A stretch of 64,000 nucleotides of DNA, from contig CAVNZM010000012.1 of assembly GCA_963693365.1 (NCBI GenBank), forward strand, positions 3,534,001 to 3,598,000, given 5' to 3'. The notes below the pieces were generated by a model. It searched no databases. It saw nothing but the letters and a program-made list of their open reading frames with translations, and was not told the DNA's origin. Shown here piece by piece: positions 1 to 7,600 of the stretch. This DNA is from Amoebidium appalachense (Eukaryota; Ichthyosporea). Position 1 is the stretch's first letter, and each line of letters opens with the position of its first letter. The translations under genes were made by a program, and so were the position numbers.

Positions 1-1100
1 GCCCAGGCGTGACTGTATGGCACGAGCTGTTCCGGAACGACGGGTGTGGTGGCCACGGGTGGGATCTTTTTGGACCCGTTCGCCAGCGCGGCGGCCCCGT
101 CCGTGTATATGCTCGTGGCGTCCGCTGTGTAGACTCTCCTGAGGGGTCCTGCCGAAGGGTCTATTTCCGTTTCCGGCTCGACCGAGGCTCTGTCAAACAC
201 GACGACACGAACGGAGATGTTCTCGCCAATCGCGTACAAAGCGATACGAAGCGAGTAGGACGGCTGTCCCTTGCAGACCTTTTCGGCGGCGGTGAAGATG
301 TTGCACAGCACCTTGGCCGGCCAGGTCATGGCGTCGGTGGTTGTGTCCACTGTCAAATCGAGGGTATACCATTCGTCGTACAAGGGAAACCCCCCTTCCG
401 CACCCGTGTGTAGTGTTGGGGGGGCGTATGATGTCAGCGGTAGTTCGGGGGTCTTGTAGGGTATGACCAGCGTTCGCGTGTGGCCCCCTGTGAAGATGAC
501 CTCGTCGGGTCCCAGTCGGTCGATAGGCACCGAGGCGACGAGTGCGACCCCCGGGCGGATTGCCGCGTCCAGTACAAAGAGTACACAACCCACCACACGC
601 ATGCGGCCTATTTTTTCTGCGAGACTGTACGGCCCCGTGTACTCTATTTCCAGTTTGTATGATGGGTTGACGATGGCGATCCCCCTTGCAAGTGATACCG
701 GCGGGTACGCAAGACATACCCCGCCCGCAAACGCGCCCAGTGGCTGTCGACGTGGCTTGTTCAGTTTCTCCTCCAACGTCTTTGCCAGATCGGCAATGGT
801 GTAGATACCGTGCGGTATCTTCAGCGCGAGGCTGTCCTGGATGTCGCCTATCTCGACACCCACGTGCAACGAGTCCGTCGCGGGCCCGATTGTGCACATA
901 GAGTGGATGGTAAAGTGCTCGAGGCTACAAGACCTCTTTGTCCCGGTTATGACGTCCTGTGTGACCTGCGATCCAGGTTGACCCGCGTTGCACAGCGCGA
1001 CGCTTTCGTATGTCGAAGGCGGCGGAGGCTTCTTCCTGGCCGCAGCGGGTCGCCTGAGGAGGGCCAGCTCGCGCTCGATGTTCTGTGTGGCAATACTCAT
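1..1100 (-). CDS. Partial virion-type protein of unknown function (3' end outside the window)
   Basis: An uninterrupted reading frame of about 366 codons runs on the minus strand from an ATG at 1100 to the first base of the window, so the C-terminus is missing. The product starts MSIATQNIERELALLRR and then has a Lys/Pro-rich linker. The rest is beta-rich in appearance, with short hydrophobic strands and a G-I-Y-T-IADLAKTLEEKLN segment about residues 97-112. That kind of segment (GxYTxxxLxxxLN) recurs in minor capsid or penton-like proteins of Varidnaviria, so a capsid-associated role is possible, but this is inference. The next minus-strand gene ends 9 bp upstream of this start, suggesting co-transcription. 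Codon use and the absence of stops over 1.1 kb support a real gene. Confidence 0.8.
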   Translation of the reverse strand, partial: MSIATQNIERELALLRRPAAARKKPPPPSTYESVALCNAGQPGSQVTQDVITGTKRSCSLEHFTIHSMCTIGPATDSLHVGVEIGDIQDSLALKIPHGIYTIADLAKTLEEKLNKPRRQPLGAFAGGVCLAYPPVSLARGIAIVNPSYKLEIEYTGPYSLAEKIGRMRVVGCVLFVLDAAIRPGVALVASVPIDRLGPDEVIFTGGHTRTLVIPYKTPELPLTSYAPPTLHTGAEGGFPLYDEWYTLDLTVDTTTDAMTWPAKVLCNIFTAAEKVCKGQPSYSLRIALYAIGENISVRVVVFDRASVEPETEIDPSAGPLRRVYTADATSIYTDGAAALANGSKKIPPVATTPVVPEQLVPYSHAW

Positions 1101-1109
1101 GGTTGTTAC

Positions 1110-1508
1110 TCAAGAACATAATTGTGTCTTGCCCCTCGCAGGCACTTTACATCTCACGCGATCCTGTGGGTTGAGGAGTACCGAGACTGTGGCCGCAACC
1201 AACGGCCCAACCGCCGGGTCCCAGTATGCGCCCGTCTTGGTGATGACCTCCCCGTTCTCGGTTGTCCAATCCACTGGCACGTACTGCAGGTTAAACTCTA
1301 TCTCTGCGGGCCAACGATTGTCGGTGGGGGTGGCGAGCTCCATAGCATGCAGCCGACAAAAATTTCTGCCCTTACCGTGATGCCTCACGTAGTCGCCCTG
1401 GCCCCCGGGCCAGCCCCACCACGACAGACGGATGTTCACCCATCCGCGCCCTGACGCGGCGCGGGGCGCCAGTTGGCACGTGTACCCAGCACGCGACGCG
1501 GACCTCAT
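1110..1508 (-). CDS. Hypothetical protein, 132 aa
   Basis: A minus-strand frame from ATG 1508 ends 9 bp before the start of the truncated gene at 1-1100. The middle is aromatic (NIRLSWWGWPGGQGDY) and the C-terminal half looks beta-rich (EIEFNLQYVPVDWTTENG). The frame stays open upstream of the chosen ATG through near-cognate codons, so the true start could lie further out. No family was recognised. Its tight spacing with the putative capsid-associated gene hints at a virion role, which is inference only. Confidence 0.55.
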   Translation of the reverse strand: MRSASRAGYTCQLAPRAASGRGWVNIRLSWWGWPGGQGDYVRHHGKGRNFCRLHAMELATPTDNRWPAEIEFNLQYVPVDWTTENGEVITKTGAYWDPAVGPLVAATVSVLLNPQDRVRCKVPARGKTQLCS

Positions 1509-1627
1509 TGCGGACACGGTGACGTCAATGGCCGCCGAGCTCAGGTATGGGCACCGACCGCGTTCCACTGCACCGCGGAATGCGCTGGCCGGGTATCCGC
1601 GAAAGTATTTTGGGGCTTCATACCACT

Positions 1628-1831
1628 ATGGATAGGAATGATCGGTTGATGCGGATGGTGCTATTCGCGGCCCTGGGATTTCTGTTGTGGCGCGAAGTCA
1701 GTGAAACGGAGGACGACACATTTTGGGTGGCGGACGCGGAGACGACGTCGTCGTCATCGCCCATCGTGGACGAGTCGAGCGGGCGACCGGTGCTGTTCCA
1801 GACCTACCGCTACCAACCGGCGGCTATATAA
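1628..1831 (+). CDS. Small single-pass membrane protein, 67 aa
   Basis: ATG at 1628 opens a short frame with a hydrophobic helix about residues 8-19 (MRMVLFAALGFLLW) followed by an acidic, Ser/Thr-rich tail. Small membrane proteins of this shape are common in the virions and assembly factories of large DNA viruses. The TATA element of the next gene overlaps its stop codon, so the two are probably transcribed separately. No family recognised. Confidence 0.5.
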   Translation: MDRNDRLMRMVLFAALGFLLWREVSETEDDTFWVADAETTSSSSPIVDESSGRPVLFQTYRYQPAAI

Positions 1832-1832
1832 G
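1825..1832 (+). promoter_or_regulatory. TATA-like element upstream of the 1892 gene
   Basis: The sequence GGCTATATAAGCGG lies about 60 bp before ATG 1892, the usual eukaryotic distance allowing for a short 5' leader. It favours ATG 1892 over earlier non-ATG codons as the start of the downstream gene. It overlaps the 3' end of the preceding small membrane protein gene. Confidence 0.55.
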
Positions 1833-1891
1833 CGGATGTGCCTCGCTGGAATCCGCAGACCGCGACCGCGAATGCACAGAACATCGACAAC

Positions 1892-2290
1892 ATGGCGACC
1901 AATTGCAACGCGTGTGGCCTGGCCGCGTCAACCTGCTCTGCGCAAGCACACGCCCCCCAGCCCACTCTTAACGTGCCCGGCTGTCCACTGTTCGAGCTGT
2001 CCCAACTACCACCGCTTCCCGACCTGCCGCCCCTTCCCGCCCTTTCGCCCCCACCCCCTGTTCCCCAACTTTCGGGTTGGGGCGACATGGGGTTGTCCAA
2101 CTACCGTGACTACAAGGAGTCGCTCGAGATTCTCTACCGCATCATGCAGCTCCAGCAACGCGTACACCCCAGCAACCCCGCCAAGCGCGAGCCGGCCGAC
2201 AGCCCCGGCCCGAAAAAGCGCCCGGCCCGACGGGTCAAACTGACCGAGCCCGCGGCCGATGTGCACGGCAATGTCGGTTCGCTAGTATGA
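1892..2290 (+). CDS. Proline-rich small protein with a basic nuclear-localisation-like tail, 132 aa
   Basis: ATG 1892 follows a TATA element. The N-terminus has a cysteine cluster (NCNACGLAASTC) that could bind metal. The middle (residues about 40-68) is a proline-rich stretch of PPLP-type repeats. A short helical segment follows, and the C-terminus has a basic motif PGPKKRPARRVK resembling a nuclear localisation signal. This layout suggests a disordered adaptor or nuclear protein. No family recognised. The gene ends at the border of an AT-rich island. Confidence 0.6.
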   Translation: MATNCNACGLAASTCSAQAHAPQPTLNVPGCPLFELSQLPPLPDLPPLPALSPPPPVPQLSGWGDMGLSNYRDYKESLEILYRIMQLQQRVHPSNPAKREPADSPGPKKRPARRVKLTEPAADVHGNVGSLV

Positions 2291-2691
2291 TGTCCGTCAC
2301 GGACGAGACTTTTATTGTGGTGGACTGCTCTGCAGTGAACTAGGCTAGTTTTGCTAATAATTGCGATATTCCTATCTTTGATGCTTTATAAGAACGCTTT
2401 TTTATAAATTAACTTTCTTGTTGCACGCAGTACGATAATTCGAAATTTACAGTCTTTTTGTACGCAGTACGATAAGCAGTTGAATATTCGGAAAACTTGC
2501 GATTTACAAGACGTGTTGGTTATGGACAGCTTAAGACCGGTTATGGTGTTTTACAGTGGTGAATACGATTATGGGCACTACAAAATACTAAGTCACGGTT
2601 ATGGAAGATACAAAAAATTAGAGATGGTTATGGAAATTAAGTTTACGAGGCGAATAAAAGAACATTATCATTGTGAAGACTGTACGTCCGT
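2291..2691. other. AT-rich island with short repeats
   Basis: Base composition drops abruptly from the GC-rich background. CGCAGTACGATAA occurs twice within about 40 bp (near 2426 and 2463). GGTTATGG-type octamers recur at about 2518, 2539, 2567, 2597 and 2626, a period near 29 bp. A TTTATAAATTAA element lies near 2400. It may be a regulatory region, a small inserted fragment or a replication-associated element; the sequence does not decide. Confidence 0.45.
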
Positions 2692-2788
2692 TCAGACTCC
2701 GTATGTCATCCAGCAGTTGCATTGTGCGTACCCGTCGTATGTGTTGTTGCACAGAGGGCACGTAAACATGCTCACGGATGTGTTGTAG
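2522..2788 (+). CDS. Doubtful hypothetical protein, 88 aa, in the AT-rich island
   Basis: ATG 2522 opens a frame whose first half is built on the 29-bp DNA repeat and so shows imperfect protein repeats (YDYGHYKILSH, then GYGRYKKLEM). The C-terminal third runs antisense to the 3' end of the frameshifted minus-strand gene at 2692-3643. It may be a chance frame. The Tyr/Lys-rich repeat resembles nothing I can name. Confidence 0.2.
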   Translation: MDSLRPVMVFYSGEYDYGHYKILSHGYGRYKKLEMVMEIKFTRRIKEHYHCEDCTSVQTPYVIQQLHCAYPSYVLLHRGHVNMLTDVL

Positions 2789-3643
2789 AAAATCGGGCTG
2801 CCATCGTAGGTCACGGCGAAGGCGTCGGTATCCTCGAGTACAAACTGCCCCTGAAAATCGACTGGTGTCAAAGGGACGTGGGTTGTGATGGTGGTGTCCG
2901 CGGGGGTTTGCTGGTAGAGTATGGTGGGTAGCTGTGGGAGTTCGTTTGTCGGGTACACGAACCCGCCTGTGTTGGTGTGGGGGGGCGCCGACTGCGGTGG
3001 TGTGGGTGGGAACGGCGATAATGGTTCAGGGCAGGTGGCCGTATCACGAATAGGCTGGAAAGTGAGTGGCGGAAGCTTTTCGAGGTAGCCACAGTCGATG
3101 GGCACGCTGGTCTTGGCGAGAATATTCTTGTGGGGGTTCGCCGCGGCGGCTCGCCTGACGGCTTGTTCGAATGTGTTTTTTTCTTTCCGGTGACATCGTC
3201 ACCTTGTATGCCACGGAGAGGTCATAGACAAACCGAAACACTTCAGAGTGCTGGTGGTAGTTGGGGCGATCCGATTTGTTAGTGTTCATCACGACATTGG
3301 GGCTATGCATCAGTGCGAAGGCCACCGTGATGTCCGTGAGCGTGGCGTCAAAGTGTTCTTGCGGAACGGATCCTTGTGTAGGCTCAAACACATCACCAAA
3401 CATGGGCGAGACCTCCCTGTAGCCCATGAAGCAGCTAAGGTCATGAGGGCTGCATGTCTCATCTGGGCCCCCGCATATGACCGCCTTGACGATGCGGACA
3501 AACGACCATATGTCTACCTTGCCGCTGGCGAAAGACTTCTGTGCATGCGATGGCACCTTGGGGAGTTTCAGTTTCTTTGCCTCCGTCGGAGTAACGTCCA
3601 CCGTTTTCCATAGTGCGGGTGTGACGATGTCTTTCTTGGTCAT
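2692..3643 (-). CDS. Hypothetical protein, about 310 aa, broken by a frame change at a T7 run
   Basis: Translation from ATG 3643 is protein-like to about residue 153 and then degenerates. From 3176-3182 (seven T on the plus strand, seven A in the mRNA sense) a second minus-strand frame continues with good coding character to a stop at 2692, including a Pro-rich linker and a C-terminal cysteine pair (FTCPLCNNTYDGYAQCNC) that may bind zinc. A single-base shift at the A7 tract joins the two halves, so this is one gene with a real or artefactual frameshift. The N-terminal half is mostly helical with scattered Cys/His. No family recognised. Confidence 0.6.
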
Positions 3644-4508
3644 GGTGTCTACTGCTGAGAATTACGGCATCCGGCACCAAGTTTTCTGCCATTCCATTGC
3701 ACTGGACCTTTTATAGTCGCATGGATGCTGTTGTGCGGTGCAGCATCTCGAGCCCTGCCAAATAAGGACATGCTGGGGGATTCGATTGGACCTGCCAAAG
3801 CTTCTAATCCGCGATTGGATGACATACCGAGCGAGCACCCGATCCCATTAGACAAAAGTCATCGAGGAGCCTCAGACCAATCTCTAACATAAAATGGGCT
3901 CACCCACATGCCTGTGTGATTAAGCAATTAGGCAGTTTTTATAGCCACCGGATGAAATTCGACAATTATAGCAATAAGAAAACACTTTAATTTTGTGATT
4001 TTTGGTTGTGTAGTCGTTTTTAATGCGTGCTTTATGGTACAACACGCGATGTTTCCAATGAACAGGCACACCCTGGTATGCGTGGGAAAGCTCGTTGTAC
4101 GTGCACCCTACAATGCCCCCCCCCCCCCCCCCTCGGCCCTACATGTACGTGCCCCGCGCGCCCTACAATGTAATTATTAATTCCAGGAATGTTATCGCGG
4201 TACAACGATGAAGAACTGCCTTCGCCCTGTTGTAAACGGTTGTGTTATTTTGTGTTTTCGATCGATCGCCATTGGATGACAGTTTGTGCATTCTGGTGCC
4301 AAGGCGCTTGTTCATTGGACGTACCCTTTCATAGCCAATCGATCGCGTACTCGAATGTTCTGCCTCGTTTGTAGACAAGCCGTCACACGCGGTCCTGCCG
4401 CATTCCCGTTTTCGGTATCGCAGGTGTTGGACACGATCCGTCATTTCATTTGTATACGTTATTGTTTTTTTTTTGGGGGGGGGGGAGTTAGTGTGTGCTG
4501 CGGAAGCG
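3644..4508. promoter_or_regulatory. Long intergenic region with CCAAT boxes and homopolymers
   Basis: No convincing gene is seen. The region holds several ATTGG/CCAAT pentamers (for example near 3786, 3816, 4270 and 4335), a 17-base C run at 4116-4132, and a T10-G11 run at 4465-4485 just before ATG 4509. A minus-strand frame at 4163-4516 crosses both repeats and low-complexity sequence and looks spurious. It probably serves as a divergent promoter for the genes starting at 3643 (minus) and 4509 (plus). Confidence 0.45.
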
Positions 4509-5060
4509 ATGGACATGTACGATGCTTTCTATGATGTATCTAGGTATGCTTCGAATCACCACGCCGTGGGCCTTTGTGGTTTGCCGGGGTTTATAGATGT
4601 AGTTCAGGTTGACTATGTGTCGCATATACCAACTCTACCGGGTATATCGGTGCATCTCGTGGAAAGGGGCGGTGTCTGGCAGCTCAGGGAGACACTCACG
4701 ACGGGGGCAACAAAACATATCGATAACGTTACCCCTCGAGACTTTCTTCCTTTGTACCCCGAATTCTACCGCCCGATAGGGGCATATTTGCATGTGCTCT
4801 CTTGTTGTGGCGTCAGGCTCTTGCGGCAGGCCTTGAATTTCGACGACGGTATGTACATCTGTGGCTTTGGGTCTGTGGCCCTCGGCCATGATCGCCTTTT
4901 GGGGTGTATTTTGAACGTGGCCGACGCCAAGTACGTTGATTGGGATCAAACGGGGCTATTTACGAGAAATGGTCGTTTCTATTCAATAGACGAGATTTGC
5001 GACACGGCCGAGTCCTTGGGTGATCTATATGTATATTTAGAGTTTTGGTTTACTCTGTAG
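4509..5060 (+). CDS. Hypothetical protein, 183 aa
   Basis: ATG 4509 (MDMYDAFYDVSRYASNHH) sits 24 bp after a T10-G11 run. The protein is compact, mixed alpha/beta in appearance, rich in Gly/Leu/Asp and free of low complexity, and ends with an acidic helix and EFWFTL. No motif or family was recognised. Nearby CCAAT boxes suggest expression with the early/accessory class. Confidence 0.65.
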   Translation: MDMYDAFYDVSRYASNHHAVGLCGLPGFIDVVQVDYVSHIPTLPGISVHLVERGGVWQLRETLTTGATKHIDNVTPRDFLPLYPEFYRPIGAYLHVLSCCGVRLLRQALNFDDGMYICGFGSVALGHDRLLGCILNVADAKYVDWDQTGLFTRNGRFYSIDEICDTAESLGDLYVYLEFWFTL

Positions 5061-5208
5061 TGTATACGCTGGGGTGATTTGATTGGTTTGTGACTCGTGA
5101 GCCACTTTGGCTGGGTTGTACAATTGCAAGTGTTGGGCTGTGATTGCGTCACCAGGGACGCGGTACAAAAAGGCACAACCCGCAGTACAAGAGGTGATAA
5201 TATCAAGT

Positions 5209-6066
5209 ATGCAGCTTCACGATTTTGATCACCCCATGGCCCTACCATTGCGGTATTCGCTTTCTCGCCCCACCGCGACCACCCCGACCGGCGCAATGAC
5301 ATTCGATGTGTTTTGGCAACATTTGGTCGAGCTGACTGAAGATGCGCTTTGGTGTCATACCGAGGTGGCTATGTGGAAGTGCGTGGCGCGAGCAGAAACG
5401 AGTTGGGCCACCGGTCTTACGCCGACAGGCGGTGCGGAGTTGTGCAGAGTGCTGGGGTTGCCCACTGATATCGTTGAGACGGCCCTGGGCGAACTAAGCA
5501 AACGACTGGCTCCGAAGGCCGGTGACGTCCTCGAGGCGTTCCGTGTGATTATGAGCTGTGAGTATTGGCTGTGTGTGGGGCGTTGGGTGCTGACTGCGGC
5601 TAATAACGACCCCTGCCCCGCCGAGCTTGTTGACATATTGGGAGTATCGGGGTATCGCGGATTTTTTTCATGGGGTGATGCAATCGAGCAGTTTGGATCG
5701 TTGGGCTCTTCCGCGTCTGTAGCACACCGACTCACCGAATACCTGCTCGTTTGCCACAACAGTGCCTGGATTGGGTTCGCACCGGTCGGTGATGCCGCGA
5801 TCGTGGAGGCCTTGTATAGGCTCCACTGGAGTCTGTCGGCTACATTTCGGAGCGGTAGAGAGTCCGTGTTTGTTGATTTTTTCGCCGAGTATCGGGTGAA
5901 GACGCGGGCGGTCATATCTACCATCTGTAGGGGGCTGGATGATTGTATAGAGACATCTATGAGGAAATCACTATTGCGTGCACTTGGAGCGGTAATAGCG
6001 GACAACCGCACCACCCTTCTTCTTAGATCCTATTTGGTCGTGGTTCAAAAAATGTGTGCTGCCTAA
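5209..6066 (+). CDS. Hypothetical helical protein, 285 aa, upstream of the RGS gene
   Basis: ATG 5209 is chosen because earlier start candidates are not ATG and a TACAAAAAGG element lies about 45 bp upstream. The product is almost entirely predicted helix with regularly spaced Leu/Trp/Cys (for example WQHLVELTEDALWCHTEVAMW about residue 35). Only 4 bp separate its stop from the ATG of the RGS gene, so the two are likely expressed together and may work together. No signal peptide, membrane helix or known domain was recognised. Confidence 0.7.
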   Translation: MQLHDFDHPMALPLRYSLSRPTATTPTGAMTFDVFWQHLVELTEDALWCHTEVAMWKCVARAETSWATGLTPTGGAELCRVLGLPTDIVETALGELSKRLAPKAGDVLEAFRVIMSCEYWLCVGRWVLTAANNDPCPAELVDILGVSGYRGFFSWGDAIEQFGSLGSSASVAHRLTEYLLVCHNSAWIGFAPVGDAAIVEALYRLHWSLSATFRSGRESVFVDFFAEYRVKTRAVISTICRGLDDCIETSMRKSLLRALGAVIADNRTTLLLRSYLVVVQKMCAA

Positions 6067-6070
6067 GTAG

Positions 6071-6451
6071 ATGTCCCCCAGTGTGTGTGACGTTGATGCG
6101 ATATTAGGCGATGCATCCTTGTTGTGTGCGTTCCGGAACTTTCTAAGGGCGGAATATGCCGATGAAAATATAAACTTTCTTGATGCGTTGGCACGTTATA
6201 GATCCCATCCCTCTAATGCAATGTCCCGTCTTGTGTACGACTGGTTTGTGGCACTGGATGCCCCATTTTCGATCAATATATCGGGTCGGTCCCGCTCTCT
6301 CGCCCCGCATGACGAATTTGTCGGTGCAGAACGCGAGGTTCGTGCAATGTTATTAGATGACAAGATACCCAGGTTTATTGAGCAGTATGGTTTGAGGCAA
6401 GGCTGTGACCATCAAGGCCCTTTTTCATTGCCGGGAAGTGAATGTTCGTAA
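6071..6451 (+). CDS. RGS-domain protein (regulator of G-protein signalling)
   Basis: The 126-residue product is essentially one RGS domain, which in eukaryotes speeds GTP hydrolysis by G-alpha subunits and so switches off GPCR signalling. Diagnostic features are LLCAFRNFLRAEYADENINF near residues 16-35, matching the family pattern F..FL..E..xEN..F; an INI-SGRSR segment about residues 75-83, matching the conserved loop that contacts the switch regions; and a final REVRAMLLDDKIPRFIEQY helix, matching ...V...L..D.yPRFL. The length is that of a bare RGS domain. It starts 4 bp after the upstream gene and its last 27 bp overlap a convergent 7TM gene. Acquisition from a eukaryote is likely. Confidence 0.82.
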   Translation: MSPSVCDVDAILGDASLLCAFRNFLRAEYADENINFLDALARYRSHPSNAMSRLVYDWFVALDAPFSINISGRSRSLAPHDEFVGAEREVRAMLLDDKIPRFIEQYGLRQGCDHQGPFSLPGSECS

Positions 6452-7237
6452 CAAGACCCCTGCCAATGTGGCGAGAACCAGGCTGTGGGTAACGAACAAT
6501 GCAAATGCCATGCAGCCATGCCAAAATACATCCAAAACCACCACCGACCAGATGATCTGGTCAACCGCGACCAACGACATGCCAATAAGTGCATCTGCAA
6601 AGATACAATACATCACCCCGCGAACGATTCCGGTCTCTACTATATGCGCCTGCCCGAGCCTGGTCAAGGTATACACGGCGCCAACCAACGCGGTTGCGCT
6701 TAGTATGTATTGCAGTGCAAGGTGTGTGTCTGCGTATGTAGTGTAGCTGCACCCTTCATTGCACGTGCACAACCCCGTAGTCCCCACTGCCATCAATACG
6801 CCCATTGGTGCTATGGGGGACCAGGGGCGCGCGGCAAAGAAATCCAGAACCCCGTTCTCCATATCATGGCGATGGATTGCCCCAACGACTCGAAGCAGCA
6901 CGGATATATGCGCTCCTATGGACCAGAGCTTGGTCACCCAATATACTACCCACCAGATGCACATACCCGATGTGGCAGGGTTTGCAGCATATTGTGCCCA
7001 CTGTAGCATGTGGGCGGCCGTGCATGCCGCAGGGACGTGGAACAACATGATGGCGTTAGACGTGGCGTTTAGGAACTGCGCCCCGAACCCCGGCCCGAAT
7101 TTAATGCGGATGGCAACGTGCAACGCGGTCGCCAGAGCAACTGTGGTGCTGGCGTGGAGGAGGAGGCATATGTTGAACAGCAGCGATATGCGGGTGAGCG
7201 TCTGTTGTGGGAGATGGGTTTCCATGCTCCTCGGCAT
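6425..7237 (-). CDS. Seven-transmembrane GPCR-like protein, 270 aa
   Basis: From ATG 7237 the product has seven hydrophobic segments: about residues 16-42, 60-84, 93-125, 143-158, 174-193, 207-233 and 238-262. A cysteine-rich loop (CTCNEGCSY) lies between the fourth and fifth, where GPCRs usually carry extracellular loop 2. Loops are short and there is no enzymatic motif. I infer a rhodopsin-like or protist orphan GPCR rather than a transporter because of the seven-helix count and loop pattern; I could not assign a subfamily. It lies tail to tail with the RGS gene with a 27-bp overlap. In many protists 7TM and RGS domains occur in one polypeptide, so this pair may be a split version. Confidence 0.72.
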   Translation of the reverse strand: MPRSMETHLPQQTLTRISLLFNICLLLHASTTVALATALHVAIRIKFGPGFGAQFLNATSNAIMLFHVPAACTAAHMLQWAQYAANPATSGMCIWWVVYWVTKLWSIGAHISVLLRVVGAIHRHDMENGVLDFFAARPWSPIAPMGVLMAVGTTGLCTCNEGCSYTTYADTHLALQYILSATALVGAVYTLTRLGQAHIVETGIVRGVMYCIFADALIGMSLVAVDQIIWSVVVLDVFWHGCMAFALFVTHSLVLATLAGVLLRTFTSRQ

Positions 7238-7260
7238 TGTTTAAGTTGTCGTGCATTTCC

Positions 7261-7530
7261 ATGGGAAACGTTATCGGCCATTTATCTGGCGCTCTCGCTC
7301 CCACGGTATCACAACCTGACGACCCGCGCCTGCCAGATGACCCCGATTCAATTACCGATCGCATGTTGTATAACTATTACGGAACCCTTCCCCGACGGCA
7401 CGAATGGCGGCTCTGGTACCAGAAGCCAGACGCACCAAATGTTTTGATTGGACTGATTGGACGAAGCCCCGATTGGATGGCGGATTGGGTGTGTGATGAC
7501 GTCGACCCAGTGACGTCACCGGCTCCTTAG
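7261..7530 (+). CDS. Small hypothetical protein with an N-terminal MGN (possible myristoylation), 89 aa
   Basis: ATG 7261 lies 23 bp from the divergent 7TM start. The N-terminus MGNVIGHLSG begins with Gly2-Asn3, permissive for N-myristoylation but not a perfect consensus (residue 6 is Gly). The middle is acidic and Pro-rich (PDDPRLPDDPDSITD). The C-terminal coding part overlaps four ATTGG boxes that seem to belong to the helicase promoter downstream, so coding constraint there is uncertain. No family recognised. Confidence 0.45.
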   Translation: MGNVIGHLSGALAPTVSQPDDPRLPDDPDSITDRMLYNYYGTLPRRHEWRLWYQKPDAPNVLIGLIGRSPDWMADWVCDDVDPVTSPAP

Positions 7531-7556
7531 GACAATCTTAGGCGGGTATATTTAAA
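7447..7556 (+). promoter_or_regulatory. CCAAT-box cluster plus TATA element before helicase 1
   Basis: Four ATTGG pentamers (inverted CCAAT) lie between 7447 and 7490, followed by GGGTATATTTAAACT at about 7542-7556, some 50 bp before ATG 7601. The arrangement of spaced CCAAT boxes then TATA matches eukaryotic NF-Y-type promoters and recurs elsewhere in the window. Confidence 0.6.
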
Positions 7557-7600
7557 CTAAAGTGGTCGCTTGCATTCCAACGGTCACGCCAGTTTTCAAA

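Noticed and set aside
1-1100. Double jelly-roll major capsid protein
   Set aside because: Length, start and visible segments do not fit a DJR capsid; at most a minor capsid or penton-like protein can be suggested.
4163-4516. Minus-strand frame of 117 codons
   Set aside because: It crosses homopolymers and CCAAT boxes and has no coding-like composition.
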